A stretch of 64,000 bases of DNA from an uncultured Rhodobacter sp. (GCA_945952585.1 CAMFII010000012.1:1-64000); one strand, 5' to 3'. Shown: positions 1 to 9,243, counted from the stretch's first letter. Notes: generated by a model not told the origin, from the sequence alone. A program made the numbers and translations.

Positions 1-491
1 TGTCCATGTGCCAAGTTACCGAAGTAACGTGACCCACAAGACAGTGAAGCTGACATCCTCATCATCGGGCTCTCACCCTAGAGGACCGATATGCAAACGT
101 CCGTCGCCGAAACGACCAAACCGCCCGCATATCCCTTCAATAAACCGCAATGTCAAAGAGCGTGAGCGCAAAACGAACCGAGGCGCCAGATTTCCTAGCG
201 TTCCCCGAACCGCCGTGTCTCCAGATTATTGCCTGCTTTCGCCGGCTGCCGTCCCTTCCGTTTCCGCCTTTCAGCGTCGCCGTCCGTTTCGGTGAGGGGG
301 TATTTACGGAGTGGAGTCGGGACCCGCAAGAGGAAAAAACACGAATTCTGTGGAAATCTGCGCGGGTCCCGATTTCGCCCAATGTTTGCAGGGGATTTCG
401 GGCGTCCATGACCCTGCGTCACCCCCCTCTTCCGCAGCTGGCCGCAAACCACTGGGGCGACCAAGCCGATGGAATCACGCGATTCCCCCCC
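1..491. other. Left-edge region without a convincing gene
   Basis: No frame here looks like a conserved protein; the longer open frames are composition-driven. One short reading frame starts at ATG 91 behind a GAGG Shine-Dalgarno-like element (81-84) and stops at 163-165 after 24 codons (begins MQTSVAETTKPP, ends QRA). It could be a leader peptide or the remains of a longer gene. A small inverted repeat GTTAC-cgaa-GTAAC lies at 15-28. The region ends at the amidohydrolase stop codon (minus strand). Confidence 0.4.
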
Positions 492-2156
492 TCAAGCCGC
501 CAGTGCTTCGTGGGTGATGCGCCCGCCGCAGACGGTCAGCGCGATTCCGAGCCGGTCGATCTCCTCCGGCGCGACCGCCTCGATATCGCCGCCCAGAAGC
601 ACGAGGTCGCCTGCCAGTCCCGGCACCAGCCGACCCGTCACGTTCTCCCGATGCGCCGCCCAGGCCCCGCCCGCCGTATAGGCATGGAGCGCGGTCATCA
701 GGTCGACCCGCTCGTCATCGGCGCCCTCGTAGGGTTTCCGCGTCAACGCCGCCTTCAGGTTGCGCAGGACCGAGACATCCGTCACCGGCCAGTCCGAGGC
801 ATAGGCGAGCGGCGCCCCGGCCTCGACCAGCGACTTCACCAGGAAGCTGTCTTTCCAGCGGTTCCGGCCGACCTTGTGGATCGAGGGTTCCAGCGGGAAA
901 TCCATCGCCCCCGCCGGATGCGAGGGCTGGAGCGAGGCAACGATGCCAAGCTGGCCCAGCCGCGGCACGTCCGAGCGGTCGATCAGCTCGATATGTTCGA
1001 TGCGGTTCCGCCGGTCGCTGCGGCCGTTGCGCTGCTGCGCCGCCTCGTAGCCGTCGATGGTCGAGCGGACGGCCGCGTCACCGATGGCATGGACTGCAAT
1101 CTGCAGGCCCCGACGGTCGATCTCGGTCGCGATGTCCTTGAACCGCTCCGGCTCGAACAGCGGGACCGAACGATGTCCGGGCTGGCCGGGATAGTCGTCC
1201 AGCCGCCAGGCGGTGCCGGAATCCATCACCCCGTCCATGAACATCTTGACGAAGCCCGATTGCAGCCACTCGTCGTCAAAGTCGCGCGTCATCGCCTCGG
1301 CGCGGTCGAGCTCGGACAGATTCATCTCCGGCTTGAAGTGGAACGGCACCTTGACCCGGGCCGTCAGCCGCCCCTCGTCCCGCATCTCGCGCAGCAGCTC
1401 GAGCGTGTAGCGGTTGCCGTCCATGTTCACCATTGAGGTGATGCCCTGCGCCGCGCAATGGGCAAGACCATTGGCGATCTTTGCCTTGTCGACGGCCCGC
1501 TCCGCCGCGCTCGGCCAGGGATCGGGCTCGGCCCCCTTGGCGATGGCAAGGTAGAGCCGCAACTCGCCGCCCAGATCCTGCACCGGGGCGAAGGCCTCGA
1601 ATTCCTGCAACTCGCCTGTGGCCAGCCCGTCCGGACCCATCACCACGACATGCCCCTCAGGCAGCTCGCGCCCATGCAGCAGCCCCGCCGCCTCCAGCGC
1701 CGCCGTATTGGCCCAGACGGTATGGTGGTCATAGGCAGTCATGGCGATCGGCCGGTCGGCGATCACGGCATCCAGGTCATGGCGCGTGATCGGCCGCCCG
1801 CCGAACATCCCGTAATCCGCCCCTTGTGCCATCAGCAGCGGCTGGTCGGGGTGCTTCGCCGCATAGCTGCGGAAGGCATGGGCCAGCGCCTCGGCCCCGT
1901 AGACGCCAGAGAGTTGCAGATGCGCCAGTTCCGCCCCGCCCATGACCAGATGCAGATGGCTTTCGACGAACCCGGGCAGCAGCGTCCGCCCCTTGCCGTC
2001 GATCACCCGCGTCCCCTCGCCCGCCAGTGCCTCGACCTCGGCGCGGCTGCCCACGGCAAGGATCTTCCCCCCGGCCAGAGCCACAGCCTCGCCCCTCGGT
2101 TTCGCCTCGTCCATGGTCAGGACACGCGCATTCGTCACGATCAGATCGGCTTTCAT
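492..2156 (-). CDS. YtcJ-like metal-dependent amidohydrolase
   Basis: Predicted cytosolic amidohydrolase (554 aa) of the YtcJ/AepA-like branch of the superfamily, hydrolysing an unidentified amide-type substrate. The N-terminus has the composite-domain strand ADLIVTNARVLTMDE. The metal-binding HxH lies in FVESHLHL (about residues 64-71), and YASDWPVT near residue 455 holds the late Asp ligand. An HAIGDAAV segment fits the middle His ligand. Length is normal for the family. Three in-frame ATGs lie close together (2183, 2165, 2156). I chose 2156, where the conserved fold begins; 2165 is equally possible because AAGAAGAAG precedes it. The gene follows two hairpins that end the neighbouring agmatinase-like gene's transcript, so it may be transcribed alone. 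Substrate cannot be inferred. Confidence 0.85.
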   Translation of the reverse strand: MKADLIVTNARVLTMDEAKPRGEAVALAGGKILAVGSRAEVEALAGEGTRVIDGKGRTLLPGFVESHLHLVMGGAELAHLQLSGVYGAEALAHAFRSYAAKHPDQPLLMAQGADYGMFGGRPITRHDLDAVIADRPIAMTAYDHHTVWANTAALEAAGLLHGRELPEGHVVVMGPDGLATGELQEFEAFAPVQDLGGELRLYLAIAKGAEPDPWPSAAERAVDKAKIANGLAHCAAQGITSMVNMDGNRYTLELLREMRDEGRLTARVKVPFHFKPEMNLSELDRAEAMTRDFDDEWLQSGFVKMFMDGVMDSGTAWRLDDYPGQPGHRSVPLFEPERFKDIATEIDRRGLQIAVHAIGDAAVRSTIDGYEAAQQRNGRSDRRNRIEHIELIDRSDVPRLGQLGIVASLQPSHPAGAMDFPLEPSIHKVGRNRWKDSFLVKSLVEAGAPLAYASDWPVTDVSVLRNLKAALTRKPYEGADDERVDLMTALHAYTAGGAWAAHRENVTGRLVPGLAGDLVLLGGDIEAVAPEEIDRLGIALTVCGGRITHEALAA

Positions 2157-2198
2157 CACTTCCATGCTTCTTCTTGGATCCAAATACCCCGGGGGTGA

Positions 2199-2237
2199 GC
2201 CCCGGATCTTATCCGGGGCGAGGGGGCAGCGCCCCCT
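2199..2237 (-). terminator. Twin hairpins upstream of the amidohydrolase gene, at the agmatinase end
   Basis: Two adjacent perfect hairpins: 9 bp GCCCCGGAT / ATCCGGGGC (2199-2207, 2211-2219; loop ctt) and 7 bp AGGGGGC / GCCCCCT (2221-2227, 2231-2237; loop agc). The second overlaps the stop codon of the ureohydrolase gene. There is no clear T-run, so termination strength is uncertain. Confidence 0.55.
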
Positions 2238-3198
2238 ACCCCGCCAGCCCCTCCGCGATGACGCAGAGCATCTCGAACATCAGCGTCACGCCGAGGAAGG
2301 CCGTCGCCCCCGCCGGGTCGAAGGGCGGCGAGACCTCGACAAGGTCTGCCCCCACCACCTTCACGCCGCGCAACTCCCGCGCAACCTGAAGCGCCTGATA
2401 GCTGTTCGGCCCGCCCACCTCGGGCGTGCCCGTCCCCGGCGCAAAGGCCGGGTCGACGAAGTCGATGTCATAACTCACATAGGTGTCGCCCGATCCGGCG
2501 CGATCCCGCGCCTCGGCCATCACGTCTTCGACGCCACGGGCGAAGAATTCCTCGATCGGGATCACCTTGATCCCAACCGACACGGCAAAGTCTCTGTCCT
2601 CGAAATCATAGGCCGGGCCGCGGATGCCGATCATCGTCACCCGCTTGGGGTCCAAGAGCCCCTCCTCCACCGCGCGGCGGAAGGGTGTGCCGTGGGTGTA
2701 CATCGTGCCGTCGAAATAGCTGTGGAAGAGGTCGGTGTGGCTGTCGAAATGGATCATGCCAAGCGGACGGTCCTTGGCCAGTGCGCGAAGGATCGGCAGC
2801 GTGCAGAGGTGATCGCCCCCGGCGGTCAGCGGCACGATCCCGGCCGCGCGCACGCGGGAATAGAAGGCCTCCATCCGCTTCAGCGAATCCATCAGGTCGC
2901 CCGGGTTGGGGCCCACGTCCCCCAGATCGGCGCAATTCACGAGATCGAAGGGTCGCACCTTCGTCACCCCGTTCTGCGCCCGGACCATCGTCGACAGGTC
3001 GCGCATCTGCCGCGGCCCGTGGCGCGGACCGGGCCGGTTGGTGGTGCCACCATCCCAAGGCGCGCCGATCAGACCGACCTGCACCTCGGCGATGCGCGGA
3101 TCGTCCAGCGACACATGCGGCAGCCGCATGAAGGTCGGGATCCCCGCGAAGCGCGGCAGATCAACCCCAGAAACCGGTGTGAAGAAACCCCTCGCCAT
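2236..3198 (-). CDS. speB: Agmatinase / guanidinobutyrase-type ureohydrolase
   Basis: Ureohydrolase (320 aa) that would release urea from agmatine or a related guanidino acid using a binuclear Mn site. The signature metal motifs are present in order: GGDH, FDSHTD and DIDFVDP, followed by the GTGTPEVGG strand. The middle motif has Ser where many agmatinases have Ala (DAHTD). The YTHGTPFRRAVEEGL stretch resembles guanidinobutyrases as much as agmatinases, so substrate is open. Start chosen at 3198 because AGGAGG sits 6-7 nt upstream; a longer frame to 3270 lacks support. It is divergent from the bactofilin gene. The symbol is a family label only. Confidence 0.85.
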   Translation of the reverse strand: MARGFFTPVSGVDLPRFAGIPTFMRLPHVSLDDPRIAEVQVGLIGAPWDGGTTNRPGPRHGPRQMRDLSTMVRAQNGVTKVRPFDLVNCADLGDVGPNPGDLMDSLKRMEAFYSRVRAAGIVPLTAGGDHLCTLPILRALAKDRPLGMIHFDSHTDLFHSYFDGTMYTHGTPFRRAVEEGLLDPKRVTMIGIRGPAYDFEDRDFAVSVGIKVIPIEEFFARGVEDVMAEARDRAGSGDTYVSYDIDFVDPAFAPGTGTPEVGGPNSYQALQVARELRGVKVVGADLVEVSPPFDPAGATAFLGVTLMFEMLCVIAEGLAG

Positions 3199-3307
3199 TG
3201 CCGTCCTCCTGATTCCCGGCGGCATCAGACCACCCGGCCAAGACAGAGTCACGTCCGTCCGCGACAGCAAAGCGGCGCCGAGCGAACCGACGCCGTCGCG
3301 CGCGGAC

Positions 3308-3336
3308 TTGACCTTGCAGGGTCATTCGGCGTCTAT
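3308..3336 (+). promoter_or_regulatory. Sigma70-type promoter for the bactofilin gene
   Basis: TTGACC (3308-3313), 17-nt spacer, GTCTAT (3331-3336), about 49 nt upstream of the bactofilin ATG. The -35 matches consensus at five of six positions; the -10 is weaker. Confidence 0.45.
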
Positions 3337-3384
3337 CGCCGTGACAGATCGCACAGGGCCCGCGCGCGGCCGGAGGACTCGAAA

Positions 3385-3750
3385 ATGACCACGACCACAG
3401 CCGAACCCGCCGCCCGCACCCCGGCCCGCACCCCGTCGGGCGGCCGCACGGTGCTTGCCGCCGATATCCGCCTGTCGGGCGACCTGACCTCGACCGGCAC
3501 CGTCGAGATCCTTGGCGAAGTGAAAGGCGACGTGACGGCCCATACGCTGATCGTCGGCGCGGAAGGCCAGCTGAAAGGCACCGTCTCGGCCGACGTGGTC
3601 GAAGTGCGCGGTCATCTGGATGGCAAGGTCAGCTGCCTGACCTTCACCCTGCGCAGCTCGGCCATCGTCGTGGCCGAGGTCAATTACGAGGCCCTGGTGA
3701 TCGAAAGCGGCGCCCAGATCGACGGCCGCTTCACCCACGCCACCCGCTGA
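3385..3750 (+). CDS. Bactofilin family cytoskeletal protein
   Basis: Small polymer-forming protein (121 aa) of the bactofilin family; relatives act as membrane-associated scaffolds in cell-shape, stalk or polar-growth processes. After a Thr/Ala/Pro-rich tail of about 25 residues, the body is a run of short hydrophobic beta-strand repeats (LSGDLTSTGTVEILGEVKG, then similar steps ending near IDGRFTH), the right-handed beta-helix signature of bactofilins. No transmembrane segment is seen. Start at 3385 has GGAGG 8 nt upstream. The usual M23 peptidase partner is not adjacent; the next gene is a convergent thioesterase. Confidence 0.88.
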   Translation: MTTTTAEPAARTPARTPSGGRTVLAADIRLSGDLTSTGTVEILGEVKGDVTAHTLIVGAEGQLKGTVSADVVEVRGHLDGKVSCLTFTLRSSAIVVAEVNYEALVIESGAQIDGRFTHATR

Positions 3751-3757
3751 GGGTGTC

Positions 3758-4177
3758 TCAGCGCGCGGGCGGGATCGAATAGGTCATCGACACCCGCGCC
3801 ACCGGCTCCTCCAGACCGTCGGAAAAGACCAGCGCATCGGCCACGGCCAGCACCCGGCCGAGCTTCAGCAGGCGCACCCGCGCCAGAAGGTCGCGGCCCT
3901 GCTCGGGCTTGCGCAGGAAGTCGATGCTGGCACTCGTCGTCACCGCCAATGCCACCGGCCCGATCCGCGACAGGATCGCCAGATAGATCGCCACATCCGC
4001 GAGAGCGAAGATCGTCGGCCCCGACACCGTGCCGCCCGGGCGCAGGTGGCGGTCGTCGACCGGCAGGCGCAAGACGAAGTCCGTCCCGTCATGGCCCTCG
4101 ATGAGGAAATCCTTCGATGCCTGCGGAAATTCGGCCTCGAAGAAATGGCGCAACTCTTCAAGCGACATATTCACCAT
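3758..4177 (-). CDS. PaaI-family hot-dog thioesterase
   Basis: Acyl-CoA thioesterase-like protein (139 aa) with the single hot-dog fold of the PaaI/YbgC group. The GGTVSGPTIFALADVAIYLAI helix is the characteristic hot-dog central helix with the Gly-rich entry and the Asp expected near the active site. The protein ends with a short strand typical of the fold. Start at 4177 follows GGGGGGAAG; the in-frame Met at 4168 is less well placed. It is divergent from the enoyl-CoA hydratase gene with under 60 nt between starts, which suggests linked acyl-CoA metabolism. The substrate is not recognisable. Confidence 0.82.
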   Translation of the reverse strand: MVNMSLEELRHFFEAEFPQASKDFLIEGHDGTDFVLRLPVDDRHLRPGGTVSGPTIFALADVAIYLAILSRIGPVALAVTTSASIDFLRKPEQGRDLLARVRLLKLGRVLAVADALVFSDGLEEPVARVSMTYSIPPAR

Positions 4178-4235
4178 AACTTCCCCCCTCGCCGTCCGGA
4201 GCGTAAACTTCCCGGGAAAGATGGAGGAAGACAAG

Positions 4236-5027
4236 ATGGCCGAGGCGATCCTGCTGCGCGAGGATGACCGGGGCGTCGCGACCCTGACCCTCAACGACCC
4301 TGCCCGCCTGAATGCCCTGTCGGATGCGATGCTGGCCGCGCTCTCGGCCGAATTCGCCCGCCTCGCCGCGGATCGGAACATCCGGGTCGTCATCCTGCGC
4401 GGCGCCGGGCGCTGTTTCTGCGCCGGCCACGACCTGAAGGAAATGCAGGCCGGCCGGGCTGCCCCCGATAAGGGCAAGGCCTATTTCGCCGATCTCTTCT
4501 CGCGCTGCGCCACCGTGATGCAGGCGATCCCCGCCCTGCCCCAGCCCGTCATCGCGCAGGTTCATGGCGTCGCGGTGGCCGCCGGATGCCAGCTTGTCGC
4601 CTCCTGCGACATGGCCGTTGCCGCCTCGACCGCGCGTTTCGGGGTGAACGGCGTCAATATCGGCCTGTTCTGCTCGACCCCGATGGTCGCGCTGACCCGC
4701 AATGTCGCGCCCAAGGCAGCCTTCGAGCTGCTGACGACAGGCCGCCTGATCGAGGCTGACGAGGCGCAGGCGATCGGCCTCGTGAACCGCATCGCCGACA
4801 TGGAAGAGCTCGAGGCCGAGACGACGGATCTCGCCCGCACCGTCGCGGCGAAACTCAACCCGGCGATCCGCATCGGCAAGCGCGCCTTCTACGACCAGAT
4901 GGGCCTGAGCCTGTCCGAGGCCTATGCCCATGCCGGCGCGGTGATGGTGGAAAACATGCTCCTGCGCGACACCGACGAAGGCATCAGCGCCTTCCTCGAA
5001 AAGCGCAGCCCCGACTGGCAGGAGTAA
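4236..5027 (+). CDS. Enoyl-CoA hydratase/isomerase family protein
   Basis: Crotonase-fold enzyme (263 aa), expected to hydrate or isomerise an enoyl-CoA thioester in the cytosol. The first oxyanion-hole segment is GRCFCAGHDLKEM and the second is HGVAVAAGCQLVASCDM. ARFGVNGVNIGL follows, and the C-terminus has the usual trimerisation helices. The position that is Glu in classic hydratases (the first catalytic Glu) appears to be Cys/Gln in the GCQL loop, so it may be an ECHA-like paralogue with altered chemistry. Start at 4236 is preceded by GGAGGAAG. It is convergent with an MFS gene 4 nt downstream. Confidence 0.85.
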   Translation: MAEAILLREDDRGVATLTLNDPARLNALSDAMLAALSAEFARLAADRNIRVVILRGAGRCFCAGHDLKEMQAGRAAPDKGKAYFADLFSRCATVMQAIPALPQPVIAQVHGVAVAAGCQLVASCDMAVAASTARFGVNGVNIGLFCSTPMVALTRNVAPKAAFELLTTGRLIEADEAQAIGLVNRIADMEELEAETTDLARTVAAKLNPAIRIGKRAFYDQMGLSLSEAYAHAGAVMVENMLLRDTDEGISAFLEKRSPDWQE

Positions 5028-5031
5028 GGCG

Positions 5032-6195
5032 CTAGACCGCCCCGCGCGGAAGCCGTGCGGCGAGGGCCAGCGCAGCCATGGCGAGGGTGGTGGTGATTGC
5101 CACCAGCAGCACGGCCCCGCCTTGCGACAGCAGGAACGCGCCCAGAACCGGCGCGGCGGCCGAGGCGAGCAGCGTCGGGATCGACATCAGCCCCGCCGTC
5201 GCGCCATAGCCCTCCATACCAAGGGTGCCCGACACGATCACCGGGCGCAGGATGGTCATCGTCCCCATCGCGGCCCCCTGTGTCAGCGCGAAGGCAAAGG
5301 CGAGCGGCGCTGCCAGACCGGCGGCAAGAAGCATCAAGGACGCTGCCACCACCGCGGCAAGCGTCAGAAGGGTCGCCGGACGCGTGCCGATCCATGTCTC
5401 GGCCCGCATCAGGGCGAAGCGCCCCGCGACCTGCGCCGGCCCGATGCAGGAAGCGACGGCCACGGCCAGCGTCTCGCCCACACCCTTTTCGTGCAGGATG
5501 GGGATGAGGAAACTCAGCAACGTCCAGTGGTTCAGGTTCAGCAGCGAAAAGAGCAGCGCCAGTTGCCAGAACCGTCCGTCGCGTAACCGGTCGAGCGCGG
5601 CCAGCCGCCGCACCGAGGCGCCAGGGAAACGCTCGACTTCCAGCGCCCGCGCGCCGAAGAGATGCAGCGGCGCGACGGCCAGCAGCATCGTTACGACGGC
5701 CACCCAGACTGCCCCGCGCCAACCGAGGGTCGCCGACAGCGCTGCCCCTGCCGGAAAGGCGAGCGTGGAAGCCAGCCCCGCGACCAGCGTCACGCGGGTG
5801 ATCGCGCCGCGCGCCTCGGGCCCGAAGCGTCGGATCAGCACGGCAAAGCAGGTTTCATACAGCGACATCGCCTGCGAGACGCCAAGGCCGAGCCAGGCCA
5901 GAAGATAGGTCGGCGGCGCACGGGTAGTGGCAAGGAGGACCAGGAACCCCGCGCCCATCACCGCGCCGCCCGTCATCATCCAGGTCCCGAACCCGCGGTC
6001 GACCGCGCGGCCGGCAAAGGGCGCGCAGGCTGCCGAGACCAGGATCGCCAGCGTCGGACCAAGGGCAAAGACCGAGTCCGGCCAGCCCAGCTCTGCCCGC
6101 CAGCGGGCGATCAGTGCCGCGAAGATGTAGAAGATGCAGGCATAGGCCAGCGTCTGGCCCAGGGCGAGCATCCAGACGGCCCGGGATTGGGTCAT
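5032..6195 (-). CDS. Major facilitator superfamily transporter
   Basis: Inner-membrane MFS permease (387 aa) with 12 predicted hydrophobic segments and the short loop after helix 2 (GRAVDRGFGTWM) typical of the superfamily. Overall shape resembles CynX/NIMT- or oxalate/formate-antiporter-like 12-TM carriers rather than multidrug pumps; substrate unknown. The frame extends 6 codons further to an ATG at 6213 that overlaps the carboxypeptidase stop as TGATG. I prefer 6195 because AGAAGG lies 8 nt before it. Either start makes this the last gene of the ctaA-carboxypeptidase-MFS unit. Confidence 0.8.
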   Translation of the reverse strand: MTQSRAVWMLALGQTLAYACIFYIFAALIARWRAELGWPDSVFALGPTLAILVSAACAPFAGRAVDRGFGTWMMTGGAVMGAGFLVLLATTRAPPTYLLAWLGLGVSQAMSLYETCFAVLIRRFGPEARGAITRVTLVAGLASTLAFPAGAALSATLGWRGAVWVAVVTMLLAVAPLHLFGARALEVERFPGASVRRLAALDRLRDGRFWQLALLFSLLNLNHWTLLSFLIPILHEKGVGETLAVAVASCIGPAQVAGRFALMRAETWIGTRPATLLTLAAVVAASLMLLAAGLAAPLAFAFALTQGAAMGTMTILRPVIVSGTLGMEGYGATAGLMSIPTLLASAAAPVLGAFLLSQGGAVLLVAITTTLAMAALALAARLPRGAV

Positions 6196-6212
6196 GTCCC
6201 GGGCCTTCTGCA

Positions 6213-7685
6213 TCAGATCCGGTAGAGATCCTTGAACTTCGCCTCGAGATAGTCGAGCAGCGGCCCCTCGTCCGGCTCGAAGCCGCAGGCCTGCGCGATC
6301 ACCTCGCGCGGGCGGAAAAGGCCGCCGTGGCGCTGGACCTTTTCACGCAGCCAGCCGGTCGCGGGCGCGGTGTTGCCCGCCGCCAGCGCCTCGTCGATGT
6401 CGGGCATTTCCGCCCGCATCGCCTTGTGCAGGCACCCGGCATAGACGTTGCCAAGCGAGTAGGTCGGGAAATAGCCGAACAGGCCCACCGACCAATGCAC
6501 ATCCTGCAGCATCCCGTGGGCCGGACGATCGACCGGCACGCCGAAGTCGGCCTTGAAGCGGTCGTTCCACGCCGCCTCGAGGTCCTTGACAGCCAGATCG
6601 CCGCGGATCAGCGCCCGCTCTAAATCGAAGCGCATCATGATGTGCAGGTTGTAATGCACCTCGTCGGCCTCGGTGCGGATGAAGCCGGACTGGACCCGGT
6701 TGGCCGTGCCGTAGAAGGTCTCGCCATCCTCGATCCCGAAGGCGCCGAAGCGGTCGCGCATCTGTCCGTAAAGCCAGCCGGTGAAGGCGCGGCTGCGGCC
6801 AAGCTGGTTCTCGTAGATGCGGCTCTGGCTTTCATGCACCCCCATCGACACGCCCTGCCCAAGCGGGGTGAGCGCATAGTCGGGGTCGATGCCGAGCTCA
6901 TAGCAGGCGTGGCCGACCTCGTGGATGGTCGAATAAATGCAGTTGAAAGGCTCGGTCTCGACCACCCGCGTGGTGATCCGCGCATCCGATCCCGACCCCG
7001 AGGAAAAGGGATGCACGGCCAAATCGAGCCGCCCGCGGGTCCAGTCATAGCCGAAGGCCGTGGCCAGATCGCGCGCCAGCCGAAGCTGGCCGTCGGTGCC
7101 GAAATGGCCCTGCAGCGCCGGCGGCTGGTGGGCCGCACCCAGAACCGCCTCGCGCAGCGCCACAAGGCGCGGGCGCATCCGGTCGAACATCGCCCCGATC
7201 GTCGCGGCATTGGCGCCCGGCTCGTAATCATCCATCAGCGCGTCGTAAAGATCGCCGCCCTGCGCCAGGCAGGTCGCCTCGTCCTGGCGCAGGCGGATCA
7301 CCTGCGACAGCACCGGCAGGAAGGCCGCGACATCGTCATTGGCCCGCGCCTCGGCCCAGATGCCCTGCGCCATCGAGGTGACGCGCGCGATCTCCTGCGC
7401 AAGGTCGGCCGGCACCTTGACCATGCGCTCGTGGCTGCGGCGGATCTGGCGCAGCTGCGCCTCGGCCTCTTCGTCCTGCGGCACGGCTTCGGCCAGCCAG
7501 TCGGCAATCTTCTGGTCGGTGCGGCGGGCGTGAAGGATACCTTCCATCGCCGCCATCTCTTCCGAGCGCTGCTCGGCCGCACCACGGGGCATCACCGTTT
7601 CCTGGTCCCATCCCAGCCGTCCGGCCACCTGGGCCAGCGCCTCGGTCTGGCGCTGGAAGGCCATCAGCTTGTCGTAAGCGGTCAT
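6213..7685 (-). CDS. M32 metallocarboxypeptidase (Taq type)
   Basis: Zinc carboxypeptidase of family M32 (490 aa), a cytosolic enzyme trimming C-terminal residues from peptides. The zinc site HEVGH is at residues 255-259, followed by the downstream Glu region HESQSRIYEN. The helical N-terminal half begins LMAFQRQTEALAQVAGRLGWDQ, which is typical of the family, and length is as expected. Start at 7685 has GGAAGGG upstream and overlaps the heme A synthase stop codon as ATGA, so translation is probably coupled to ctaA. The pairing is likely operonic convenience rather than functional linkage. Confidence 0.92.
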   Translation of the reverse strand: MTAYDKLMAFQRQTEALAQVAGRLGWDQETVMPRGAAEQRSEEMAAMEGILHARRTDQKIADWLAEAVPQDEEAEAQLRQIRRSHERMVKVPADLAQEIARVTSMAQGIWAEARANDDVAAFLPVLSQVIRLRQDEATCLAQGGDLYDALMDDYEPGANAATIGAMFDRMRPRLVALREAVLGAAHQPPALQGHFGTDGQLRLARDLATAFGYDWTRGRLDLAVHPFSSGSGSDARITTRVVETEPFNCIYSTIHEVGHACYELGIDPDYALTPLGQGVSMGVHESQSRIYENQLGRSRAFTGWLYGQMRDRFGAFGIEDGETFYGTANRVQSGFIRTEADEVHYNLHIMMRFDLERALIRGDLAVKDLEAAWNDRFKADFGVPVDRPAHGMLQDVHWSVGLFGYFPTYSLGNVYAGCLHKAMRAEMPDIDEALAAGNTAPATGWLREKVQRHGGLFRPREVIAQACGFEPDEGPLLDYLEAKFKDLYRI

Positions 7686-8833
7686 GCAGTTCCCTTCCGG
7701 ATCGACCCCGCGACGGGGTATTGGCTCAGATAACGGGCGCGCAGGATCAGCACCCAGAGGATGACCGCGCCCAATTGATGGGTGATGGCGACATGGGGCG
7801 AAGCCGCGCTCAGCGCCGTGACGATGCCAAGGACGACCTGACCGAACAGCATCACCGCCATCCAGTCGAAGGCGCGCCGCGTCACCAGGTAGGACGAGCC
7901 TCGCGCCTTCCACCAGGCGAACAGGCCAAAGGCGAACAGGGCGTATCCCACCATGCGATGAATGAACTGGACGAGGCCCGGATTCTCGAAGAACGCCGCC
8001 CAGGCCGGCCGCCCAGGCACATAGAAGGCGTCAGTCGGGAAGAACTGCCCGTTCATCAGCGGCCAGGTCGGAAAGCCGCGGCCCGCATCAATCCCCGCGA
8101 CCAGTGCGCCGAGCAGGATCTGGAGGAACGCAAGGTGCAGGACACCCGTCGCGAGACCATTCAGCTTCGCCTCGCGCCCGCGCCGCGCCTGCAGAAGGTC
8201 GGTTTCGCTGCGGCCAAGCAGGAACACGTACCAGGCGATGAAGCCGAGGATGGCAAAGGCGATGCCCAGATGCACCGCAAGCCGGTAGGAGGCGACCGAG
8301 ACCATCCCGGCCTCAAGCCCCGAGGAGACCATCCACCAGCCGATCGCCCCCTGAACGCCGCCCAAGGCCCCGATCAGCAGCAGGCGCTGCGTCCAGCCCG
8401 TCGGGATCTTCCGCGCCAGCAGGAAGCCCAGGAAACCAACGACCCAAACCAGCCCGATCACGCGCCCAAGCTGGCGATGGCCCCATTCCCACCAGTAGAT
8501 CGACTTGAATCCCTCGACCGTCATGCCCTGGTTCATCAGCTGGTATTGCGGGCTGGCCTGGTACTTGGCGAACTCCGCGGCCCAGCCGGCCTCGTCCATC
8601 GGGGGGACCGCCCCCGTGACCGGCCGCCATTCGGTGATCGACAGCCCGCTGTCGGTCAGCCGCGTCATGCCACCGACCGAGATCATCAGGACCACAAGCA
8701 GGAAGATCAGCGTCAGCCACAGCCGAATCGCGCCACGCGCCCCGCGGCTGCTGCGGTCGATCAGGCCTGGTTGCGCCGCCGCCACCTTCTCGGTGGTGGA
8801 GACCTCTTCGAAGATGCTGCGCTTGCCGGCCAT
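7682..8833 (-). CDS. ctaA: Heme A synthase (CtaA/COX15)
   Basis: Membrane heme A synthase (383 aa), oxidising the C8 methyl of heme O for aa3-type cytochrome oxidase. It has eight hydrophobic segments. The conserved histidine sites are visible in WWEWGHRQLGR near residue 110, in AVHLGIAF, in QFIHRMVGY and in AITHQLGAV. The N-terminal GGMTRLTDSGLSITEWRPVTG is the family hallmark. This is the alphaproteobacterial COX15-like (type 2) form, without the extracellular Cys pair. It heads a minus-strand unit with the carboxypeptidase and MFS genes. Confidence 0.95.
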   Translation of the reverse strand: MAGKRSIFEEVSTTEKVAAAQPGLIDRSSRGARGAIRLWLTLIFLLVVLMISVGGMTRLTDSGLSITEWRPVTGAVPPMDEAGWAAEFAKYQASPQYQLMNQGMTVEGFKSIYWWEWGHRQLGRVIGLVWVVGFLGFLLARKIPTGWTQRLLLIGALGGVQGAIGWWMVSSGLEAGMVSVASYRLAVHLGIAFAILGFIAWYVFLLGRSETDLLQARRGREAKLNGLATGVLHLAFLQILLGALVAGIDAGRGFPTWPLMNGQFFPTDAFYVPGRPAWAAFFENPGLVQFIHRMVGYALFAFGLFAWWKARGSSYLVTRRAFDWMAVMLFGQVVLGIVTALSAASPHVAITHQLGAVILWVLILRARYLSQYPVAGSIRKGTA

Positions 8834-8991
8834 GACCCGCTCCTGTTTCGCGGGCGGAGACTAGGGCCCGCCCCGCCGGCCTTCAAGGCCCGCCGCGCGC
8901 GGCAGATGCGCCGGCCCGCAGACCGGTCGGGGCAGGCCGCAGCCCGGTCTGGGCCGCGTCTACCGTACCGGATGATTTGGGGAAGAATGCC

Positions 8992-9243
8992 TCAGGCGAT
9001 CTCGACCGAGTATTTCTCGATCACGGTATTGGCGAGCAGCTTCTCGCACATGGCCTTGACCTCGGCCTCGGCCGAGGCCTTGTCGGTCGCGGCCAGGTCC
9101 AGCTCGATCACCTTGCCCTGCCGGACAGCCTCGACCCCGGTGAAGCCGAGCGTGCCGAGCGCGTGGCGCACCGCCTCGCCCTGCGGATCGAGGACGCCGT
9201 CCTTGAGCATGACATGGACGCGGGCCTTGAGGGGAGCGGGCAT
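8992..9243 (-). CDS. purS: Phosphoribosylformylglycinamidine synthase, PurS subunit
   Basis: Small subunit (83 aa) of the three-part FGAM synthase PurSQL, which converts FGAR to FGAM in purine synthesis. The protein is a single small alpha/beta domain starting with the typical ARVHVMLKDGVLDPQGEAV, and GKVIELDL follows at the expected position. It sits 12 nt downstream of purC on the same strand and probably shares its promoter. purQ and purL are not in this window, so the complex is encoded in more than one place. Confidence 0.95.
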   Translation of the reverse strand: MPAPLKARVHVMLKDGVLDPQGEAVRHALGTLGFTGVEAVRQGKVIELDLAATDKASAEAEVKAMCEKLLANTVIEKYSVEIA

